DNA of 64,000 bases from Afipia sp. Its GTDB lineage: Bacteria; Pseudomonadota; Alphaproteobacteria; Rhizobiales; Xanthobacteraceae. The stretch's first letter is position 1, and each line of letters opens with the position of its first letter. The notes under the pieces were generated by a model. That model ran no database searches, was not told the origin of the DNA, and was given only the letters and a program-made list of their open reading frames with translations. The DNA lies in the NCBI GenBank assembly GCA_024508675.1, contig JANINQ010000003.1, forward strand, positions 248,001-312,000. Direction: 5' to 3'. The position numbers and the translations under genes are program-made. This document shows, piece after piece, positions 42,594 to 51,224 of this stretch.

Positions 42594-43922
42594 ATGACCA
42601 GGATTACGAAGGGCAAGGCAGGAGTGGCGACGGACGGCAAGATGAGCCGCCGCGCATTGCTCAAGGCTGGCGCGGGCACCGCTGCGCTGCTGGCTGCGGC
42701 GCGGCTGAACTTTCCCGGCGGCGCATTCGCACAGACTGCCGGACCTGAAGTGACCAAGGCGATCCTCGGCTATATCGCGCTGATGGATGCGTCGCCGCTG
42801 GTGATCGCCAAGGAAAAGGGCATCTTCGCCAAGCACGGCGTGGGCGATGTCGAAGTCAACAAGCAGGCCTCGTGGGGCGCGACTCGCGACAACCTCGTAC
42901 TTGGCGGCGAAAAGAACGGCATCGATGGCGCGCACATCCTGACGCCGATGCCGTACCTGATCTCTGCCGGCAAGGTGACGCAGAACAACGTGCCGACGCC
43001 GATGTATATCCTCGCGCGCCTCAACCTCGATGCGCAGGCGATCTCCGTTTCCAACGAATACAAGGATCTGAAAGTCACGGCGAATGCGTCGGCGCTGAAG
43101 GAAGCCTTCGCCAAGAAGAAGGCCGAAGGCAAGGAAGTGAAGGTTGCGATGACCTTCCCCGGCGGCACGCATGATCTGTGGATTCGCTACTGGCTTGCAG
43201 CCGGCGGCATCGACCCCGACAAGGATGTTTCGACAATCGTTGTTCCGCCGCCGCAGATGGTCGCGAACATGAAGGTCGGCAACATGGACGCGTTCTGCGT
43301 CGGCGAGCCTTGGGGCGAACAGCTCGTCAACCAGGGCATCGGCTACACCGCATGCTCCACCGGCGAAATCTGGTCGAAGCATCCGGAAAAGGCGCTCGGC
43401 ATCCGCGCCGAATATGCCGACAAGTATCCCAAGGCGACACAGGCCATCCTGATGGCGGTGATGGAAGCGCAGCAGTGGTGCGACAAGCCCGAGAACCGCG
43501 CCGAGATGTCCGAGATCGTCGGCAAGCGGCAGTGGTTCAACGTGCCGGTCGCCGACATCATCGGCCGCGCCAATGGCGACATCAACTACGGCAACGGACG
43601 CCTCGAGAAGGGCACGCCGCAGTTCATGAAGTTCTGGCGCGATCAGGCATCGTATCCGTTCAAGAGCCATGACGCCTGGTTCGTTACCGAAGACATCCGC
43701 TGGGGCAAGTTTGAGCCGACAACGGACGTCAAGGCACTCGTCGACAAGGTCAACCGCGAGGACATCTGGAAGTCGGCGGCGAAGGCGCTCGGTGTTGCTG
43801 CAGCCGACATTCCGGCAAGCACGTCGCGCGGCAAGGAGACCTTCTTCGACGGCAAGGTGTTCGATCCGGAAAATCCGTCCGCGTATCTGAAGAGTCTGTC
43901 GATCAAGCGTATTGAAGCCTGA
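42594..43922 (+). CDS. nrtA: Nitrate ABC transporter substrate-binding protein, Tat-type leader
   Basis: A 442-residue NrtA-family protein with a twin-arginine-like leader (KMSRRALLKAGAGTAALLAAARL in part, cleaved after GGAFA) and the nitrate-binding core ILGYIALMDASPLVIAKEKG (in part), VPPPQMVANMKVGNMDAFCVGEPWG (in part). It captures nitrate in the periplasm for NrtB/NrtD. ATG at 42594 with GAGG upstream is chosen because an open frame extending to 42282 would traverse the leader terminator. The intercistronic hairpin after it may raise its message level. Confidence 0.93.
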   Translation: MTRITKGKAGVATDGKMSRRALLKAGAGTAALLAAARLNFPGGAFAQTAGPEVTKAILGYIALMDASPLVIAKEKGIFAKHGVGDVEVNKQASWGATRDNLVLGGEKNGIDGAHILTPMPYLISAGKVTQNNVPTPMYILARLNLDAQAISVSNEYKDLKVTANASALKEAFAKKKAEGKEVKVAMTFPGGTHDLWIRYWLAAGGIDPDKDVSTIVVPPPQMVANMKVGNMDAFCVGEPWGEQLVNQGIGYTACSTGEIWSKHPEKALGIRAEYADKYPKATQAILMAVMEAQQWCDKPENRAEMSEIVGKRQWFNVPVADIIGRANGDINYGNGRLEKGTPQFMKFWRDQASYPFKSHDAWFVTEDIRWGKFEPTTDVKALVDKVNREDIWKSAAKALGVAAADIPASTSRGKETFFDGKVFDPENPSAYLKSLSIKRIEA

Positions 43923-43930
43923 TGCATGGC

Positions 43931-43955
43931 GGGCCGCCCCGTGCAGCGGCGGCCC
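43931..43955 (+). other. Intercistronic hairpin nrtA-nrtB
   Basis: Perfect 8-base-pair stem GGGCCGCC (43931-43938) and GGCGGCCC (43948-43955) with a 9-base loop, nine bases after the nrtA stop and without T run. Such hairpins often protect the upstream cistron from 3' decay, which would favour binding protein over permease. Confidence 0.6.
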
Positions 43956-43981
43956 GTATCCAACTCAACCGAGGCACTCTC

Positions 43982-44887
43982 ATGAACATGCCACTCGCCA
44001 AGACAACCACCAGCGCGCTTGCGGCGCCGTCGCCGGCGTCGCCCGCTGCGGTGGTATCGCTGCCGAAGTCGTCGCGCAGCTTTGTGTCAGATACGCTTCT
44101 TCCCAATTTGCGGGCGCTTGCGGTGCGCGTCATTCCGCCGATCATCATGGTCGCGCTGATCTTCGCCGTCTGGCAGATCCTCTGCATGAAGCCCGGCGCG
44201 ACGTTGCCGTCGCCGTCGCGGATTTGGGCCGACGCGAAAGACCTGATCGTCGATCCGTTCTTTGTCACCGGTCCGCAGGACATCGGCCTCGGCTGGCGCG
44301 TGTTGACCTCGCTGCAGCGCGTTGCTGTCGGCTTCGGCCTTGCAAGCGTTGTCGGCATCGTGGTCGGCGCGATCATCGGCCAGTCGGTCTGGGCGATGCG
44401 GGGCCTCGATCCGATCTTCCAGGTGATGCGCACGGTGCCGCCGCTGGCCTGGCTGCCGATCTCGCTGGCCGCGTTCCGCGACAGCAACCCGTCGGCGATC
44501 TTCGTGATTTTTATCACCTCGATCTGGCCGATCATCATCAACACCGCGGTCGGCATCCGCAACATTCCGCAGGACTACCGCAACGTCGCTGCCGTGGTCC
44601 GGCTCAATCCGCTGGAGTTTTTCTGGAAGATCATGATCCCGTCGGCGGCGCCGTACATCTTCACGGGCCTGCGCATCGGCATCGGCCTGTCATGGCTCGC
44701 CATCGTCGCAGCAGAAATGCTCACCGGCGGCGTCGGCATCGGCTTCTTCATCTGGGATGCGTGGAATTCGTCCCGGCTGTCCGACATTTTCGTGGCGCTC
44801 GCCTACATCGGCATCGTCGGTTTCGTGCTCGATCGCATCGTGGCCTTCATCGGCAACATCGCAACGCGCGGCGCGCAGGCGAACTAA
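43982..44887 (+). CDS. nrtB: Nitrate ABC transporter permease
   Basis: A 301-residue inner-membrane permease: hydrophilic Ala/Ser-rich N-terminal 45 residues, about six helices, and the coupling EAA-type loop (AAVVRLNPLEFFWKIMIPSAAPYIFTGLRIG in part). Matches NrtB/TauC-type permeases. GAGG precedes the ATG. Acts as a dimer with NrtD ATPase at the membrane to import nitrate. Confidence 0.93.
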   Translation: MNMPLAKTTTSALAAPSPASPAAVVSLPKSSRSFVSDTLLPNLRALAVRVIPPIIMVALIFAVWQILCMKPGATLPSPSRIWADAKDLIVDPFFVTGPQDIGLGWRVLTSLQRVAVGFGLASVVGIVVGAIIGQSVWAMRGLDPIFQVMRTVPPLAWLPISLAAFRDSNPSAIFVIFITSIWPIIINTAVGIRNIPQDYRNVAAVVRLNPLEFFWKIMIPSAAPYIFTGLRIGIGLSWLAIVAAEMLTGGVGIGFFIWDAWNSSRLSDIFVALAYIGIVGFVLDRIVAFIGNIATRGAQAN

Positions 44888-44899
44888 GGGAGACACATA

Positions 44900-45691
44900 A
44901 TGGCTTATCTCAAGCTCGATCACGTCGATAAGGTCTTCACCCGCGGTTCGACCCAGAGCGAGGTGCTGAAGGACATCAACCTTACGGTGGAGAAGGGCGA
45001 TTACGTCTCCATCATTGGCCACTCCGGCTGCGGCAAGTCCACGCTGCTCAACATCGTGGCTGGCCTGACCGACGCGACCCAGGGCGGTGTGCTGCTCGAA
45101 GGCCGCGAGGTGAATTCGCCGGGGCCGGATCGCGCGGTCGTGTTCCAGAACCATAGCCTGCTGCCGTGGCTCACCGTCTACGACAACGTCAGGCTCGGCG
45201 TCGACAAGGTGTTCGGATCGACCAAGAGCCGCGCCGAGCGCGACGAATGGGTGCTGCACAATCTCAACCTCGTGCAGATGACCCATGCCAAGGACAAGCG
45301 CCCGTCGGAAATCTCCGGCGGCATGAAGCAGCGCGTCGGCATCGCCCGCGCGCTGGCGATGGAGCCGAAGGTGCTGCTGCTCGACGAGCCGTTTGGCGCA
45401 CTCGACGCGCTGACCCGCGCGCATCTGCAGGACTCGGTGATGGCCCTGCATCAGAAGCTCAACAATACGGTGATGATGATCACCCACGACGTCGACGAGG
45501 CTGTGCTGCTCTCCAATCGCATCGTGATGATGACCAACGGCCCGAGTGCGCGGATCGGCGAAGTGCTTGAGGTTCCGCTGCCGCATCCGCGCAAGCGCCT
45601 CGAACTGGCGTCCAACCCGATCTACCTCAAGTGCCGCCAGCGCGTGCTCGAATTCCTCTACGAGCGGCATCGTTTTGTGGAGGCAGCATAA
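44900..45691 (+). CDS. nrtD: Nitrate ABC transporter ATP-binding protein
   Basis: A 263-residue ABC ATPase with Walker A GHSGCGKST, Q-loop FQNHSLLPWL, signature SGGMKQRVGIARALA, Walker B VLLLDEPFGALD and the switch histidine in ITHDVDEA. It has the length of NrtD and lacks the fused nitrate-binding domain of cyanobacterial NrtC. GGGAGA precedes the ATG. It powers NrtB. Confidence 0.93.
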   Translation: MAYLKLDHVDKVFTRGSTQSEVLKDINLTVEKGDYVSIIGHSGCGKSTLLNIVAGLTDATQGGVLLEGREVNSPGPDRAVVFQNHSLLPWLTVYDNVRLGVDKVFGSTKSRAERDEWVLHNLNLVQMTHAKDKRPSEISGGMKQRVGIARALAMEPKVLLLDEPFGALDALTRAHLQDSVMALHQKLNNTVMMITHDVDEAVLLSNRIVMMTNGPSARIGEVLEVPLPHPRKRLELASNPIYLKCRQRVLEFLYERHRFVEAA

Positions 45692-45721
45692 GGCCAACTT
45701 TGCAGCGAAGGAGCAGGCAGG

Positions 45722-46147
45722 ATGACTCCCACCCAGGTTTCACTCGTTCAGGACAGTTTTGCGAAGGTCGTTCCGATCGCCGATCAGGCAGCCGTGATTT
45801 TCTACGACCGCCTTTTTGAGATCGCGCCGCAGGTCAAGCCGTTGTTCAAGGGCGACATGGCCAAGCAGCGCCGTGCCCTGATGGGGACGCTCGGTGTGGT
45901 TGTCAATGGATTGTCGAACCTGCCGACGGTTCTTCCGGCGGCGAGCGCGTTGGCCAAGAAGCATGTCGGCTATGGAGTTGAAGCCTCGCACTACTCAGCG
46001 GTCGGCGCCGCTCTGCTCTGGACGCTGGAGAAGGGCCTCGGCGAAGCGTGGACTCCCGAAGTCGCCAGCGCCTGGACGGATGCCTACGGCACGCTTTCAA
46101 ACTTCATGATCGGTGAAGCCTACGGTCAGCAGGCGGCGGCGGAATAG
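45722..46147 (+). CDS. Single-domain bacterial hemoglobin (Bjgb-like)
   Basis: A 141-residue globin with the vertebrate-type three-over-three pattern: N-terminal helices SLVQDSFAKV, the CD region FYDRLFEIAPQVKPLF, and the proximal histidine in ALAKKHVGYGVEASHYSAVG (in part). It lacks the FAD and NAD reductase domains of flavohemoglobins. In Bradyrhizobium the equivalent Bjgb sits in the nitrate assimilation operon and detoxifies nitric oxide made during nitrate use. The flavoprotein gene directly downstream is its expected electron donor. AAGGAG precedes the ATG. Confidence 0.9.
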   Translation: MTPTQVSLVQDSFAKVVPIADQAAVIFYDRLFEIAPQVKPLFKGDMAKQRRALMGTLGVVVNGLSNLPTVLPAASALAKKHVGYGVEASHYSAVGAALLWTLEKGLGEAWTPEVASAWTDAYGTLSNFMIGEAYGQQAAAE

Positions 46148-46157
46148 GGACTGTAAC

Positions 46158-47372
46158 GTGAGCGAACCTCTCGTCATCATTGGCAATGGAATGGCCGCCG
46201 CTCGCTTCGTCGATGAGATGGCGAAGCGCGCGCTCGGCCGCTATGCGATTGCCGTGATCGGTGACGAACCACGGCTTGCCTATAACCGCGTGCTGTTGTC
46301 ATCCGTGCTGGCGGGCGAGGCAACCTCGGAAGAGATCGAACTGAAGCCGTCGGCCTGGTGGCGCGACCGCGGTGTAACGCTGACCTATGGCTGCGCGGCA
46401 AACTCCATCGATCTGGGCGAACGCACCATCCATCTCGCCAATGGCGGCGCTGTGCCATTCTCGAAGGTTGTGATCGCCACCGGATCGTCTGCGATCCGGC
46501 TGAACGTGCCGGGCGCGGATCTGCCGGGTGTCCACACCTTCCGCGACAGCCGCGACGTCGACATGCTGCTCAAGCTGGCACGCGAGAAAGCGCGCGTTGT
46601 CGTGGTCGGCGGCGGATTGCTGGGTCTGGAGGCAGCTTACGGCCTCGCCAAGGCCGGTTCGAAAGTCACGCTGTTGCATCTGATGGACCGGCTGATGGAG
46701 CGGCAGCTCGATGCACCGGCGGCGGCGCTGCTGAAGCGGCTGGTGGAAGCAAAGGGCATCGAGGTTCTGCTCGGTGCGAACACCAAGCAGATTGCCGGTG
46801 AGGGCGTCGTACAGGCTGTTGAACTCTCGGACGGTCGGGTGATTGCCGCCGAAGCTGTGGTCTTTGCTGCAGGCATTCGTCCGAATATCGCGCTGGCGAA
46901 AGATGCGGGCGTGCCGGTCAATCGCGGCATTGTGGTCGATGACCAGTTGCGGACCGGCCATGGTGATGTGTTCGCGCTAGGCGAATGCGCCGAGCATCGT
47001 GGCACCTGTTACGGGCTGGTCGAACCGGCCTACGAGCAGGCGCGTGTGCTGGCGGATCATCTCGCGGGCCGCGACGCGCTCTACAGCGGCAGCGTCGTTT
47101 CGACAAATCTCAAGGTTTCCGGCGTCAGCGTTTTTTCTGCTGGCGATTTCCTCGGCGAGTCCGGCGCCGACACGCTTGTGTTCAACGATGAACGGCGTGG
47201 CACGTACAAGAAGCTTGTGGTGGCCGACGGTCGCCTCAAGGGAGCGGTCCTGGTCGGCGATACGCAGGATGCGCTCTGGTACCTTGAACTGATCAGGACA
47301 ACGGCGTCCATCGAAGCGATCCGCGGCGACATGATGTTTGGCCGCGCCCTCGCACAACCGAAGGCCGCATGA
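46158..47372 (+). CDS. FAD-dependent NAD(P)H oxidoreductase (NirB-N-terminus-like, Flp-type)
   Basis: A 404-residue pyridine-nucleotide-disulfide-type reductase: N-terminal FAD motif VIIGNGMAAARFVDE, VIATGSSA, NAD(P) motif VVVVGGGLLGLEAAYGLAKAG (in part), second FAD motif GDVFALGECAEHRG. It resembles the N-terminal half of NADH-nitrite reductase NirB and the Flp protein of the Bradyrhizobium nitrate operon, proposed to pass electrons to the globin and the nitrate reductase. GTG start at 46158 is the first to give the intact FAD motif. 10 bases after the globin gene. Confidence 0.87.
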   Translation: MSEPLVIIGNGMAAARFVDEMAKRALGRYAIAVIGDEPRLAYNRVLLSSVLAGEATSEEIELKPSAWWRDRGVTLTYGCAANSIDLGERTIHLANGGAVPFSKVVIATGSSAIRLNVPGADLPGVHTFRDSRDVDMLLKLAREKARVVVVGGGLLGLEAAYGLAKAGSKVTLLHLMDRLMERQLDAPAAALLKRLVEAKGIEVLLGANTKQIAGEGVVQAVELSDGRVIAAEAVVFAAGIRPNIALAKDAGVPVNRGIVVDDQLRTGHGDVFALGECAEHRGTCYGLVEPAYEQARVLADHLAGRDALYSGSVVSTNLKVSGVSVFSAGDFLGESGADTLVFNDERRGTYKKLVVADGRLKGAVLVGDTQDALWYLELIRTTASIEAIRGDMMFGRALAQPKAA

Positions 47373-47375
47373 GAG

Positions 47376-49129
<1,754 letters not shown>

Positions 49130-49130
<1 letters not shown>

Positions 49131-50749
49131 TGAACCAGATGTCTCCTCCAGCCCAGCTTCAGATCATCCCGGACACCGCGCCGTTCTCGCAGGAACAGCG
49201 CTCGTGGCTGAACGGATTCTTTGCGGGTCTTGTCTCGCTCGATAACGCGGTCACGCCGCTCTCGCCGGAGCAGGGCGAAGCCGTGATGAAGGGTGCCGCC
49301 GGCGATGGCGACGACGGCGAAGCGCCGTGGCATGACCAGACCATGCCGATTGCCGAGCGCATGAAGCTGGCGGAAGGCCGCCCGATCCGCCGCCGGATGA
49401 TGGCGGCGATGGCGCAGCAGGACTGCGGCCAGTGCGGCTACAACTGCAATGACTATTCCGAGGTGATTGCCAACAAGAGCGAGGCGCGGCTGAACCTTTG
49501 CGTTCCGGGCGGCAAGGAAACCGCGCGGATGCTCAAGTCCCTTTACGAAGAACTCGAGAAGGCGCCCGCGTCGGTGTCTGCTCCGGTAGTCGCCGCTGCG
49601 ACAGTCGCGCCGGTTGCTGCCGCTCCGGCCGGAGAGCCCGGCCGGTCGCGCGACAACCCCGTGATGGCGTCTTTTCTGTCGCGGCGCCCGGTCAACAAGC
49701 CCGGCTCGGAAAAGGAAACCTGGCATATCGAGTTCGATCTGGCGCAGGCAGGTCTCGATTATGTCGTCGGCGATTCCTTCGGTGTGTTCGCCTCCAACGA
49801 TCTCGGTCTCGTCGACCAGATCATCGCGATGCTCGGCGCGTCGCATATGACGGAGGTGAATGGCAAGCCGCTTCGCGAAGTGCTGCTGAAGGATGTATCG
49901 CTGTCGCCCGCACCTGACACGCTGTTCGAACTGATTTCGTTCGTCACCGGCGGCGTGCAGCGCGAGAAGGCGCGGGCGCTGGCCTCCGGCGACGATCCGG
50001 ACGGCGATGCTACGAATCTTGACGTGCTGGCAGCGCTGCAGAAATTTGCCGGCGTGCGCCCACATCCGGAAGCCTTTATCGAAGCGCTTGAGCCGCTGCA
50101 GCCGCGTCTCTATTCGATCTCGTCGTCGCACAATGCAACGCCGGGCCGCCTGTCGCTGACGGTCGATGCGGTGCGTTATGTGATCGGCAAGCGCAAGCGC
50201 CTCGGGCTCGCGTCCACGTTTCTCGCGGAGCGGATCAATCCGGGCGACAGGCTCGGCGTCTATGTGCAGAAGGCGCACGGCTTCGGCCTGCCGCAGGACC
50301 CGAACACACCGATCATCATGATTGGCCCGGGCACCGGCATCGCCCCGTTCCGTGCGTTTCTGCATGATCGCCAGGCAACGAAAGCGCCGGGCCGCAACTG
50401 GCTGTTCTTTGGCCATCAGCGCAGCGAATACGACTTCTTCTATTCGGATGAACTGAATGCGATGAAGGCGTCCGGTCTGCTGACGCGGCTGTCGCTGGCA
50501 TGGTCGCGCGACGGCGCCGAAAAGTTCTACGTGCAGGACCGCATGCGCGAAGTCGGCCGCGAGTTGTGGAACTGGCTGGCGGACGGCGCGCATGTCTATG
50601 TCTGCGGCGATGCCAAGCGGATGGCGAAGGATGTCGAGCGCGCGCTGGTCGACATCACCGCGCAGTTCGGCGCGCGATCGACCGATGAAGCCATCGCGTT
50701 TGTGGCGGACCTGAAGAAGAAGGGCCGCTACCAGCAGGATGTTTACTGA
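49130..50749 (+). CDS. CysJ-like FAD/NADP(H) reductase with N-terminal [4Fe-4S] module instead of flavodoxin domain
   Basis: A 539-residue protein. Residues 1-95 are mostly helical; residues 99-124 carry CGQCGYNC ... LCVPGG (Cys99, 102, 106, 124), the pattern of the PF04060-type [4Fe-4S] domain. An Ala/Pro linker (about 140-165) leads to a CysJ-type FAD domain (RLYSISSSHN near 327) and NADPH-binding domain (GPGTGIAPFRAFL near 401; YVCGDAKRMAKDVERAL). The FMN-binding flavodoxin domain of CysJ is absent. Inferred path: NADPH to FAD to [4Fe-4S] to nitrite (or nitrate) reductase. It overlaps the nirA stop by one base. Confidence 0.9.
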
Positions 50750-50932
50750 TGGCAGGCAGCGCCAAATCGCCGGTTCCACCGGAGACAGTTCGTTCCTCAT
50801 CGGCCTTTGAAGGAGGAATTTCCTCTCTCCGGAAGAGCCAGGGTGCAAGTTTATCGTCTTTTTCCGGTCTGTCTTGTAAGTGGCTGATAAAGCAACTCAA
50901 TATCCCGTCACGTGATCGATTGGAGATCGGCG

Positions 50933-51073
50933 ATGCGCGATATTGTGTCAGAAGCTCAGGCTCAGGCGTCTTCTGCCCAGACGGAAGATCGCATGCACAT
51001 GCTCGCGGTCTATGGCGCGTTCGTGCTGATCGCCACCATCGTGTTCGGCACGCTGTCCTATCATCCGTTTTAA
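50933..51073 (+). CDS. 46-residue single-helix membrane protein in the nas operon
   Basis: A short gene encoding an acidic, Gln/Ser-rich N-terminal half (MRDIVSEAQAQASSAQTED) and one hydrophobic helix (about residues 23-41) ending SYHPF. GGAG lies seven bases upstream of the ATG. It lies between the CysJ-like gene and nasA. No family recognised. It could anchor or assemble the nitrate-reducing complex at the membrane, or simply be a small stress-type peptide; this is inference. Confidence 0.65.
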   Translation: MRDIVSEAQAQASSAQTEDRMHMLAVYGAFVLIATIVFGTLSYHPF

Positions 51074-51106
51074 GAGATTTTCAGTCTGGCTTTGGTCGGC
51101 TCCTTG

Positions 51107-51196
51107 CGTCATTGCGAGGAGCGATAGCGACGAAGCAATCCACTCTTTTGCGTGTTAGCGTTCCGGTTGGATTGCTTCGCTTCGCTCGCAATGACG
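51107..51196. repeat. Palindromic intergenic repeat, family B, copy 2
   Basis: Same element as 38826-38905: left arm CGTCATTGCGAGGAGC plus GACGAAGCAATCCA, right arm TTGGATTGCTTCG plus CGCTCGCAATGACG, here with a 25-base loop. It sits inside the nitrate operon, between the small membrane protein and nasA, so its RNA hairpin would separate the last gene from the rest. Confidence 0.9.
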
Positions 51197-51224
51197 GAGT
51201 GGAGTTTCGCATGCGGAGTGCCGC

